Shown here: piece by piece, positions 51,068 to 59,897 of the stretch | How positions within the stretch are numbered: the stretch's first letter is position 1 | Layout of the letters: the number at the start of each line of letters is the position of its first letter | Assembly: GCF_000413055.1 (NCBI RefSeq) | Contig: NZ_KE332518.1 | Coordinates: 451,490 to 515,489 of the forward strand | Length of the DNA stretch: 64,000 bases | From: Treponema maltophilum ATCC 51939 | GTDB lineage: Bacteria > Spirochaetota > Spirochaetia > Treponematales > Treponemataceae | Direction: 5' to 3' | Notes under the pieces: model-generated | What the model was told of the DNA's origin: nothing | Seen by the model: the letters and a program-made list of their open reading frames with translations, nothing else | Databases searched by the model: none | Made by a program: the position numbers and the translations under genes

Positions 51068-51763
51068 ATGGCGGAAACTATGCGGGACGGTATTGACTTG
51101 TACCGTTCGGGTAATTATACCGATGCACTGACTCTTTTTTTGTCTTTGCCTGCACCGGATGCGCAGTCTTTCGACGAAGGCTCGGGCGGTTTCGATTTGG
51201 CGTATTACATAGGTTTGTGCTATGCGCGCCTTGAACGCTACGACGAAGCCGTTTTGTATCTTGAGCAAGTGGTTACCGGCGATGCCGTACCGCAGCGCGT
51301 AAATCAGTGCCGGTTCGCTCTTGCCGTTATATACAGTCTTACCGGGCGCAGCCGTTTGGCCGATTTCGAGCTTCAGCAGCTTATAGCCGGCGGATATAAA
51401 AGCGCTCAAGTATATGCCGCCCTTGCCTATGTTGAATGGGGCAAAAAAGAAACTTCCAAAGCCGTAGAATATTACGAAAAAGCCCTCGAGTTGAATCCGA
51501 ACAGTCCCACCGCTTTGAACGGGCTCGGCTATGTTCTTGCCTGTCTCGGAAAAGACCTTACGCGTTCTTTGTCGCTGTGCAAGCGGGCACTCGATATGCG
51601 GCCCGATTCCGCCGCTTTTTCGGATTCCGTGGGCTGGGCTTATTACAAACTGGGCCTCACAGGCGAAGCGAAAATGTACATAAAAAAAGCGAAAGAAAGC
51701 GGAATCAAAAATGCCGAAATCGAAGAACATTACGCGGTTTTGTTTGACGAAGATGTACAATAG
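51068..51763 (+). CDS. TPR protein
   Basis: The 231 residues carry about five tetratricopeptide repeats, for example GIDLYRSGNYTDALTLFLSL, LCYARLERYDEAVLYLEQVV and VEYYEKALELNPNSPTALNG. No signal peptide or membrane segment is seen, so it is probably a cytoplasmic scaffold. The ATG at 51068 follows GGGAGGA; a longer frame would overlap surE. A TACAAT at 51038-51043 may be its own -10. It lies 18 bases before the NHL/VWA gene. Confidence 0.82.
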   Translation: MAETMRDGIDLYRSGNYTDALTLFLSLPAPDAQSFDEGSGGFDLAYYIGLCYARLERYDEAVLYLEQVVTGDAVPQRVNQCRFALAVIYSLTGRSRLADFELQQLIAGGYKSAQVYAALAYVEWGKKETSKAVEYYEKALELNPNSPTALNGLGYVLACLGKDLTRSLSLCKRALDMRPDSAAFSDSVGWAYYKLGLTGEAKMYIKKAKESGIKNAEIEEHYAVLFDEDVQ

Positions 51764-51781
51764 TTCGCTCGGGGGAACGAT

Positions 51782-53809
51782 ATGAAAAAAACTGTTTTGG
51801 CCTTTGCTTTTTTATTCTTCTTGATTCAAATCTTTATTCCGGGTGCGATTTTTTCCCAGCAGACCTCAAGTCCGACTGCCGCCGACAGGGGAAACGCCGA
51901 GCAGGAATTCCGCCGCGGCGTTCAAGCATGGTACCGCGGCGCGTTTAACGACGCCGTCATTCAATTTGAAAAAGCCCTGTCGTATCTTCCGACCGAAAAC
52001 CTCATACTCGATTGGCTCGGCAAAGCCTATTACCGCTCCGGCATGGAAGGCGCCGCTTTACAGGAATGGAAGCTCGCTTCCGAAGCGGGCTACGGCGGAC
52101 TGTTGTTGCAAAATAAAATAGAAATCGTGCAAAACCGGCGCATCGGGCAGGAAAGCGAAGCATCGTTCCGCTTTACCGAAGCCGGCACTTTTCCCGGAAA
52201 AACCGCCGACGGCGTGCACTTCAGTCAGCCCCTGTCGCTTTTGACGCAGGACGACGGTTCCGTTTTGCTTATCGCCTACGGTTCGAACGAGATTTTGCAG
52301 CTGGATGTAAACGGCTTGATTGTAAACCGCATACGGGGCCCCTTAAACGGATTTGACCGTCCCGTAGACATATTGCGCCAAGCGAACGGAAACCTCCTCG
52401 TTTCCGAATACGCCGGCGACCGCCTTTGTCAGCTTGATCCGCGCGGACGCTTTATAAAATACTTCGGCTCGAAGGGCAGGGGCGCGGGACAGCTTATCGG
52501 CCCGCAGTTTTTGGCGCAGGATGCTTCGGGCAACGTATATGTAAGCGATTACGGAAACGGCCGCGTGAGCGTTTTCAGCGCCGATGGCGAAGGGCTGTTT
52601 TCTTTCGGCAAATTTTCTTCGCCGGCGGGCATTGCCGTTGCCGACGAGCGCGTGTTTGTCGCCGACGCTTCTACGGGAGCCGTTACCGTATACGATACCG
52701 CGGGAAATTATATCGACAATCTTACCGAAAAAGGCGTTCTTTCCCGTCCGGAAGCGCTGCGTTCGCACGGAAGGTATCTTATCGCGGCGGACACGAATAA
52801 AGTGCTGGCCTTGGACCGTTACAGCGGCGCCGTCAACGAAATTGCGCGCACGGGGAACGCTCCCGTCCGGCTTACCTGCGCGGACATGGATTCAAACGGC
52901 AACATTATTGCCGCCGATTTTAAAAACAACGAAGTGGTTATTCTTTCGCGCATGTACGAACTTATCGGCGGGCTTTTTGTGCAAGTCGAGCGCGTGTATG
53001 CGGACAAGTTTCCGTCCGTTACGCTTGACGTGCGCGTCGAAAACCGCAGCCGCCGTCCGATCGTCGGCCTAAAAGACATAAACTTTCTTATAACCGAAGA
53101 AAAACGCCCCGCCGCCGAGCAAAAGCTCATCGGCAGCGCCGACTCGAACGATGTGTGCGATATAAGCATTATTATCGACCGCAGTTACGATTCCGCAAAG
53201 TGCCGGCAGGAAACGGATACCGCGGTAAGGGAAATCGCTTCGGCAATGAAGGGCAGGGGAACGCTGCGCATTGTGTCGGCCGGCAAAGTGCCTCTTGTTG
53301 AATACGCGGGAAATCCTTCCCGTATGCAAAAGTTTTCGTCGGCAAACCTTAAAACTTCTCCTTCGGCAACCGTCGCCGTCGATTTGGCCGTGCGTCTTGC
53401 CGCAAACGATTTAATCAACGCCGAGCCGAAACGGGCGATCGTATACTTGAGCGCGGGCGGCGCAAAAACGCAGGCGTTTACAAAGTACGGTTTAGCCGAT
53501 ATAAGCGCTTACCTGAATAACAACGGTATTTCCTTTTTGAACGTTTCGCTCGACCGGCAAACCGTCGCCGCCGAAATAGATTACCTTACCCGCGAAACGC
53601 CGGGAAAACACTATTATATATTCAGGCCGGAAGGAATCGCTTCGCTTGTGAAGGACATTATCGCTCTTCCCTGTCCCATATACCGATTTTCGTACATGTC
53701 CAGTTTGCCGACCGATTTCGGACGCGCATTTTTACCGGTGGAAATCGAAACCTACCTGCTGAACCGTTCCGGCCGCGACGAAACGGGCTATTTCGCTCCG
53801 CTCAAATAA
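51782..53809 (+). CDS. exported TPR / NHL beta-propeller / VWA-like protein
   Basis: The 675-residue protein has a signal peptide (AFLFFLIQIFIPGAIFSQQ), a TPR pair (about 40-105; GVQAWYRGAFNDAVIQFEKA), six or so NHL-type propeller blades (about 140-400; VYVSDYGNGRVSVFSADGEG) and a C-terminal region with DISIIIDRSYDSAKCRQETD and IVYLSAGGAK that resembles a von Willebrand A fold (incomplete metal motif). T. pallidum TP0421 is a comparable NHL-containing exported protein. Probably a periplasmic or surface interaction platform. Confidence 0.78.
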   Translation: MKKTVLAFAFLFFLIQIFIPGAIFSQQTSSPTAADRGNAEQEFRRGVQAWYRGAFNDAVIQFEKALSYLPTENLILDWLGKAYYRSGMEGAALQEWKLASEAGYGGLLLQNKIEIVQNRRIGQESEASFRFTEAGTFPGKTADGVHFSQPLSLLTQDDGSVLLIAYGSNEILQLDVNGLIVNRIRGPLNGFDRPVDILRQANGNLLVSEYAGDRLCQLDPRGRFIKYFGSKGRGAGQLIGPQFLAQDASGNVYVSDYGNGRVSVFSADGEGLFSFGKFSSPAGIAVADERVFVADASTGAVTVYDTAGNYIDNLTEKGVLSRPEALRSHGRYLIAADTNKVLALDRYSGAVNEIARTGNAPVRLTCADMDSNGNIIAADFKNNEVVILSRMYELIGGLFVQVERVYADKFPSVTLDVRVENRSRRPIVGLKDINFLITEEKRPAAEQKLIGSADSNDVCDISIIIDRSYDSAKCRQETDTAVREIASAMKGRGTLRIVSAGKVPLVEYAGNPSRMQKFSSANLKTSPSATVAVDLAVRLAANDLINAEPKRAIVYLSAGGAKTQAFTKYGLADISAYLNNNGISFLNVSLDRQTVAAEIDYLTRETPGKHYYIFRPEGIASLVKDIIALPCPIYRFSYMSSLPTDFGRAFLPVEIETYLLNRSGRDETGYFAPLK

Positions 53810-53828
53810 AGTTCGACTATAAATACGG

Positions 53829-56800
53829 CTAAAAGCGTATTTTTGCCGAAAGTCCCGCGTTGTTTTTTATGCCGAAAGAAGCATCGTAGAACGATATTTC
53901 CGTTCCGAAAAACACGCTTGCTTTTGCGTATGCGTTTATGTCGAATTCGGCACTGTGGCGAAAGCCGTATGTTTGCAGAATTTTGTTTTTGTTCGAGCCG
54001 CCCGTTCCCAGTGAAAGCGTAACGGCATCTTGCCGCCGGATGTTTCCCGCATCCGCTTCGTTTTTTGTGAGCCGGGAAAATAAAAACACAAACGCGTCTT
54101 TTACGATGCTTGTTTTTCCGGCTCTGTCCCACAGCGCCTCGAATTTGACATTCCAAATGCTTTCCGTGTCGGCGCGGTATTCCGCCGAAAAACGCAGCTT
54201 GTCGCTTTGCGTAAAAAACAGCATAAATTGATTGTACCCCGAAACGCCGAAACGATAGTTCGAAAAATCGTTTTTGTCCGTTTTGTATATGAATGTAACC
54301 GAAGACACCGCTTCGTCCTGTTCGTACCAATCGGCCAGCCGGTACGAACCGAATCGGCCGAAACTGTTAAAGGCGGTAAAGCCGAAATTCGCTTTGAATT
54401 GAAGCGTGTCGCTCGTATCCGAAGGAGAAGTTTGCACACTGCGCGCGGCCGAAAACGAAGCGCGCGAAGGCACGACGATATCCCACGGCGAAACGAACAG
54501 GGGCCGCTTCCACGAAAGTTCCCACAAGCTTTCGTACGAAGAAAGATTCATGCCGCTTTGCTTCATTTTTTTCGGAAGCTCGACATCAAAAAAATCGTAC
54601 ACGGGAATCACGTATGCCCACAGGCGTTTGTCGGTAAAGCGGGCGTATGTTAAAACGTCGCGCGCATAAGAGCCGCCTTTTTCGACCGGCGCGGACGAAG
54701 ACGATTTTTTTGTCCAATCGGCGGAAAATTGCCAGCGGTTTATGCTGAACGGAAAACTGAAAACGGCGCAGTCGGAAGCCGTGTTTTCGGTTTTTGCCGA
54801 ATTTGCGTATGCGTTCCGCACGCTTAAGCGGAGTTGCGGCTCAAAGCGGTTTTCCGCCAAAAGCAGTTTTTGGTTTAAAGTAAAATCGATGTTCCGCTTA
54901 TCGGCGTTTTTTTCTCCGGCCGAAAACTGAATCTTTGAAACGTCGAGCCACGACGAAAAATAATCGGAAAAAGAATAATCCGAAATCTTAGTCCGGTTTG
55001 TTTGCCCGTACTGCAAAGCTTCCAGCCGCGCTTCGATGCCGTATTCGAACCGCTCTTTTTTTAGCGAATAGCGGCTTTCAAACGACGCTTCCTGTTTAAG
55101 AAACCGAGCGGACACGTTTCCCTCGGTTTTAAAAGCGAACGAAAGCGGTAAGTTCACGGCGGAAAAATCGAGCGCGGCTTTTTCCGTTTTTTTTGCACCG
55201 CCTGCTTGCGGCGCAAAAGAATACTCTTCGCCTGCGCTCAGCAAACGGGTTATAAAAAAGACCGGAGTCGTTTTAATGCTGTGAGATGCGCTGTGCAAAC
55301 TGTATGTATTCGCGGTCGTAGCGCCGCTCGGGAATGCCGATGCAGGAGACGCCGCCGGAAATCCTGCCGAAAAAACCGCCGCCACGGACGTTTCCATTCC
55401 CGCAATATCCGCTTTTATACGGCTGTCGGCGTAGGCGCCTATTTTCGGCATTTGCGCCGCATGCTTTAAATTGCCGCTTCGCACATCGGCGCGGATTTTT
55501 GCCGTAAACTGCGGATTCGCCGCAAGCGGAAAACCCATTACGGACACTACGGTGCCGGCTTTTTCCCAGTCGAAGGCAAACACGTTTTCGAAGTTGAGCC
55601 GGTAATCGCTTCCCGTTACATGCACTTCATCGATATACGCGCTGCCGTTTGCGGGGTTTGTCGCGTCGGATGCACTGAAGGCGAACTCGATGCGGTTCGG
55701 GGCAAGCCTCGTATCACATGTTTCTACGCTGAAGTCCGGTGCGCTCAGTTGTGTGCCGTTTATACTCAGCGTGCGCCGGTTAAAATTGAATACCGCTTTT
55801 TGCCAGCCTCCGCCGTGCGCGGCATCCGGTATCTTCTGCATTCCCGTTTTGGTAATCGTGAAGTCTAAAGCCGTTTGCGTACCTTGCGCGCTTTCGCTTT
55901 CAAACTTGACGGAAAACTCGGTCTTTTGAGATTCTTCTATGTATATAAAAAAGACCAATTCTTCGTACGAGGAAAGGGCAAGGGCTTCCGTGTAGCGGTA
56001 TGCACGGACTTCTTTCCCGGCGGCCGGAATATTCCAGCCGAAAAACTGCGCGCTGTTCGTTCCGTCGGGATTAAAGCGGAGCATGTCCGCGCTCTGCGCA
56101 ACGGGCGAGCTTTGTTCCGCCGAACGGAGCAGGCAGTCTGCGGGAACGGAAAGGCCGAATTCGGCGCTTCCTATTTCGCATGCTCCTACCGTCAGCGTAC
56201 CTGATGCGGTGCCGGAAGTACTGCGGATAATCAAGCGTGCGTTTTGCGATTGTGCAAGCTGCAAGCGGTCTTCATCGCGGAGGTACACGCTCACTTTTTG
56301 CCAGCCGTCGTCGCCGAGGTTAAAATGTTTTTTTACATCGCCGCCGGCCGCGTCGGCTTCGGTTATGCGCCATGTAGGAAGCGGCGTTTCCCCATCGATA
56401 AGCTGATTTTCGCTTGCGCCGAGCTGCAAATAAATCTCGTAGTTTGCCGGCAAAGATACGGGCGGCTCCATTTTAAGCCGAATACTGAATTCCCGCGCCG
56501 AAGCCAAGGCGCCGGCGGCACCCCTAAAGTCTATCGTGCGCGCAGCCCAATCGTCCGTGTTTTGTAAAGCCCAGTTTATGCGCACCGCATAACCTTCCGT
56601 ATCCGCAAGGCGGACCGTTTCGGTTGATTGTATGGCGATTTTGTGCGCAAGGTCCAAACCGGGAAAAGGTTGCGGGGGCGGTTGCGGCCGCTGTTTGAGA
56701 TGGGGGACAAGGGTTTCGGGAAATTCGGCGTCGGCTTTTTTCGTCAGCAAAATCTTTCGGGGCTTTGAGCCGTCCATACCGAGAATGCGCCTCGTACCGG

Positions 56801-58688
56801 TTGTGTCGGGCATTTCAAACGAAAGGGCCGTTGTGTTTTTAAGCGAAAAATCGTTTTTGCGCCAATCGAATTTTGCCGCCGCACTTAAAGAGCCGGGAGC
56901 ATCGGAAGAAGATGTGCTGTACGAGTCTTTTTGCGCAAGCGGCCACAACAGCGATGAAGAGGCGTCGAACAACAGATTTTCCGTAAGCCGTTTTTGAATA
57001 CCCGCCGCCGCGGACAAGCGCCCCGAGCGCGCACCTTCTTTGTGCTGCTGCCAGGTAATGCGTACGGTTTCGAAGGCGAGCGGCGGATTGAGCGGATGTA
57101 CCAAACCCGTTTTTGCGTCGTAGCTGAAAGCCGTATCCTTTATGCCGTTGCGGTACATAACAATCGAGCCGGGTACCGCTTCCGTTCCGATGTCGAGTAC
57201 GTGCGAAACCGAAGACGTTTGCACCGCGATAAAACTCGGTATTGTATTGCCTTCCGCTGCGGGCGCCTTCGGCGTAAGGTAGATAAAAGGATTGTCTTTT
57301 GCGGCAGGATAGCGTTCCGCCGTCCGTGCAACGCCGGCTTGCAGGGCGGGATCGACGGCGCGGTTAAAAAGACGGATGTACTGCGTTCGCTTTGCAAAAA
57401 AGTCGGTTCCGCCGAAGGCGCCGCCGTACGAGTTTTCGTCGGCAACGATTGTACCGTAGGAGGCTTGCTCTATACCGGATGCCGACACGACGCTTGTCTG
57501 CGTGCTTTGCACATCAGACGAAAGCGCATACAGCGAAGAATCCGCAAAGGGCGAAAAAAACGGCGGGTACTGCAGAATGAGCGCGTGAACTTTTGCGGCG
57601 GCGCCCGCTTTGCCGATTCGCGTAAAAAAACGGTCTTGAAACGTCGGCGACGGATTCGACGAGGTGGGCATTGCGGGCGGATACGAATAGTCTTCCAGCG
57701 CGGGATTCGGGGACGGAAACGGAAACGGTGAAAACCATTCCTGTATGTCTTGTAAAAAACTGCCGTCGGTACCCGCCGCGGAGAAAGTTCCCAATTTATT
57801 TACGATTTCCGTTTTTTCCGCACTTCCGTCGCCTGAAGAAAGAAAATCGACGAGGATTCTGCCGGAAACCTTCTTTGCCAAGATGATTGCGTTCGACGAA
57901 GGCAAAATCAAATAATCGGAAGAGGAAAGTTTTTCGTAAACGTAACCCCTGTCGTCTTTGTAATTTCCTTTGTCCGATTCGACATACACGGATGCGACAA
58001 GGCTTGCACTTCCTTCGGGCAGTACAAAGCGTGCGCCTTTTTGCCAGTCGGCCAAACCGATTTTCTTTTCGTTAAGCTCGTTTGTTCCCGACCATTTTTT
58101 TTCAAAACTTTCGAGCATATCGTAGCGCAGCAGGGCGTCGGCTTGCCAAGACGGGCTTCCCCAATGTGCCGTAATTCCCGGCGCCTGATCGGATGCTGCT
58201 CCGGCTCCCTTGCCTATATCGTCTATGCCGTAGGATCCCGGAAAAGAGATGCCGCGGTTACCGACTCTCACATGGCGCAAAAAACCCTCGCCGTAGTAAC
58301 CTGCGGCTACCGTACTTTTGGCGTAATTGTCGGCGATCGCCGCTTCAAAATACCATTTGCTTTGCAGCAAAAACCACACGGTTAAATCCGTTTTTTGCGT
58401 AAAAACGGGAGGGGTAAACGTAAAAGCCGGCGCTTGATTTTTCGACCCCTTTGTTTTCGATGAATGGAGCGGAAGGTTCAAGCCGAAAGACGTTTCGAGT
58501 TTTGCTTCCCAACTGCCGCGCGCATAAAATTCCACTTCGGGCGAATCGGGTGTAAGCGAAAAAACGGCAACGCGCGAAGCAAACGAAAAAGGCTTGGGCG
58601 TAAAGTCTTGCGCCGAAAGACCGCGGATTCCCGTCAAGGCGGCCGTGGCGACGAGCAAAAAAATTGCCGGAATGTTTTTAGGCTTGAT
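53829..58688 (-). other. exported outer-membrane-type module within the DinB frame
   Basis: Codon 58688-58686 is ATC (Ile404). If it were ATG, the protein would start MKPKNIPAIFLLVATAALTG, a normal signal peptide cut after LSA. No ATG, GTG or ribosome-binding site is seen near the junction; TTG codons inside the hydrophobic core are poor candidates. The module (about 1,619 residues) has the beta-strand-rich, aromatic-ended pattern of large treponemal surface proteins. It is either fused to DinB, released by signal peptidase, or translated from an unrecognised start. Confidence 0.55.
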
Positions 58689-59897
58689 TTTTTGCGCGGG
58701 CGTTTTGTTGGGCTGCAGTTTTTCTTTTGCGTGCAAAAGGCGCGCTTTTTCTATGTGTATGGCGGGATTTTTTTTTTGTATACCGATGACGGCCTTTTCG
58801 ACCGCGGCCTTTTTTTTCTCGCCGAAATCGAACAGTTCTTTTTGAACGGGCGTATCGCCGCTTTCAAGATTTTGCGCGCCGAGCCCGAGTAAACGTATGC
58901 CGCGCCCGTTTTCGTATTTTGCATCGAACAGGGCTTTGGCGCGGCCGTATAAATCGTCCGCCGAAGATATAATCCGCTCCGACGTTCCCTGTATACTGAC
59001 GGTTGTAAAATCTTCGTAGCGTATTTTTACGTGAACGGTTTTGCTCGTCCAGCCTTCGGTTAAAAGACGGTACATAAGTTCCCACGACAGTTCCAAAAGC
59101 GCCGTGTCGATTGTGTACCGGTCGGTTAAGTCGAACGAAAACGTATGTTCCGAACTTATCGAACGGCTTTTCGCTTCCGTGTCGAAGGTTTCGACTTCGC
59201 AGCCGCGTACGGCACGGTACAAAAAACTTCCCGTACATGAGCCGAACAGGCTTTGCAGCAAGTTGAGCGACGCTTTGTGAATGTCGCGCGAAGAATTGAA
59301 ACCCGCCCGCGTAATTCTGTCGAGGGTTTTTTCGCCGATACCCCAGATTTTTTTAAGCGGCAGCGAAAGCATGAATTTTTCTTCCGCGCCGTTTTCGACG
59401 ATATATAAGCCGTCGGGCTTCGACAAACCCGAAGCGATTTTCGCAATGTATTTGTTTGACGCCGCTCCGATGGAAATCGTCAAGCCGGTGCGTTCGGCCA
59501 CTTGCGCTTTAAGTTTTTTTGCCGCTTCTTCCGCCGTTCCGAACAGGCGTTCCGTTCCGCTCATATCCATAAACGCTTCGTCGATCGACATTTGCCGTAT
59601 TTCGGGAGAAAATTCCGACAAAACGGCCATGACTTCCTGCGATTTTTCGTGGTAGCGCTTCATTCTTCCGCGCAAAAAAATTGCCGAGGGGCACAGCCGG
59701 AACGCTTTGCCTATGGGCATCGCCGAATGTACGCCGTATTTACGCGCTTCATACGAACAGGTGGAAACGACCCCCCGCCTGTCGCCGGGCAAAGAACCGA
59801 CGATGACGGGCTTGCCCCTGTATTCGGGATTATCCAGCTGTTCCACCGAGGCGAAAAAAGCGTCCAAATCCACATGAAAAAAACAGGGTGCGCTCAT
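53829..59897 (-). CDS. dinB: DNA polymerase IV fused in frame to a large outer-membrane-type protein
   Basis: One uninterrupted frame of 2,022 codons. Residues 1-360 are a complete Y-family polymerase: FHVDLDAFFASVEQ (Asp10), the catalytic SIDEAF (Asp106, Glu107), GAASNKYIAKIASGLSKPDG, and the clamp-binding motif QKELFDF (352-358) where Pol IV normally ends. A basic 45-residue linker leads to a signal-peptide-like segment (KPKNIPAIFLLVATAALTG then IRGLSA, about 405-429). Some 1,590 residues follow that look exported: galactose-binding/jelly-roll-like blocks and a C-terminal barrel ending in phenylalanine (GLSAKIRF). The ATG at 59897 overlaps the upstream stop (ATGA). Confidence 0.8.
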   Translation of the reverse strand: MSAPCFFHVDLDAFFASVEQLDNPEYRGKPVIVGSLPGDRRGVVSTCSYEARKYGVHSAMPIGKAFRLCPSAIFLRGRMKRYHEKSQEVMAVLSEFSPEIRQMSIDEAFMDMSGTERLFGTAEEAAKKLKAQVAERTGLTISIGAASNKYIAKIASGLSKPDGLYIVENGAEEKFMLSLPLKKIWGIGEKTLDRITRAGFNSSRDIHKASLNLLQSLFGSCTGSFLYRAVRGCEVETFDTEAKSRSISSEHTFSFDLTDRYTIDTALLELSWELMYRLLTEGWTSKTVHVKIRYEDFTTVSIQGTSERIISSADDLYGRAKALFDAKYENGRGIRLLGLGAQNLESGDTPVQKELFDFGEKKKAAVEKAVIGIQKKNPAIHIEKARLLHAKEKLQPNKTPAQKIKPKNIPAIFLLVATAALTGIRGLSAQDFTPKPFSFASRVAVFSLTPDSPEVEFYARGSWEAKLETSFGLNLPLHSSKTKGSKNQAPAFTFTPPVFTQKTDLTVWFLLQSKWYFEAAIADNYAKSTVAAGYYGEGFLRHVRVGNRGISFPGSYGIDDIGKGAGAASDQAPGITAHWGSPSWQADALLRYDMLESFEKKWSGTNELNEKKIGLADWQKGARFVLPEGSASLVASVYVESDKGNYKDDRGYVYEKLSSSDYLILPSSNAIILAKKVSGRILVDFLSSGDGSAEKTEIVNKLGTFSAAGTDGSFLQDIQEWFSPFPFPSPNPALEDYSYPPAMPTSSNPSPTFQDRFFTRIGKAGAAAKVHALILQYPPFFSPFADSSLYALSSDVQSTQTSVVSASGIEQASYGTIVADENSYGGAFGGTDFFAKRTQYIRLFNRAVDPALQAGVARTAERYPAAKDNPFIYLTPKAPAAEGNTIPSFIAVQTSSVSHVLDIGTEAVPGSIVMYRNGIKDTAFSYDAKTGLVHPLNPPLAFETVRITWQQHKEGARSGRLSAAAGIQKRLTENLLFDASSSLLWPLAQKDSYSTSSSDAPGSLSAAAKFDWRKNDFSLKNTTALSFEMPDTTGTRRILGMDGSKPRKILLTKKADAEFPETLVPHLKQRPQPPPQPFPGLDLAHKIAIQSTETVRLADTEGYAVRINWALQNTDDWAARTIDFRGAAGALASAREFSIRLKMEPPVSLPANYEIYLQLGASENQLIDGETPLPTWRITEADAAGGDVKKHFNLGDDGWQKVSVYLRDEDRLQLAQSQNARLIIRSTSGTASGTLTVGACEIGSAEFGLSVPADCLLRSAEQSSPVAQSADMLRFNPDGTNSAQFFGWNIPAAGKEVRAYRYTEALALSSYEELVFFIYIEESQKTEFSVKFESESAQGTQTALDFTITKTGMQKIPDAAHGGGWQKAVFNFNRRTLSINGTQLSAPDFSVETCDTRLAPNRIEFAFSASDATNPANGSAYIDEVHVTGSDYRLNFENVFAFDWEKAGTVVSVMGFPLAANPQFTAKIRADVRSGNLKHAAQMPKIGAYADSRIKADIAGMETSVAAVFSAGFPAASPASAFPSGATTANTYSLHSASHSIKTTPVFFITRLLSAGEEYSFAPQAGGAKKTEKAALDFSAVNLPLSFAFKTEGNVSARFLKQEASFESRYSLKKERFEYGIEARLEALQYGQTNRTKISDYSFSDYFSSWLDVSKIQFSAGEKNADKRNIDFTLNQKLLLAENRFEPQLRLSVRNAYANSAKTENTASDCAVFSFPFSINRWQFSADWTKKSSSSAPVEKGGSYARDVLTYARFTDKRLWAYVIPVYDFFDVELPKKMKQSGMNLSSYESLWELSWKRPLFVSPWDIVVPSRASFSAARSVQTSPSDTSDTLQFKANFGFTAFNSFGRFGSYRLADWYEQDEAVSSVTFIYKTDKNDFSNYRFGVSGYNQFMLFFTQSDKLRFSAEYRADTESIWNVKFEALWDRAGKTSIVKDAFVFLFSRLTKNEADAGNIRRQDAVTLSLGTGGSNKNKILQTYGFRHSAEFDINAYAKASVFFGTEISFYDASFGIKNNAGLSAKIRF

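Noticed and set aside
56994-57731. A 245-codon arginine-rich frame on the plus strand opposite the DinB-fused surface module
   Set aside because: Arg/Cys-rich composition typical of an antisense shadow; no start signal or recognisable domain.
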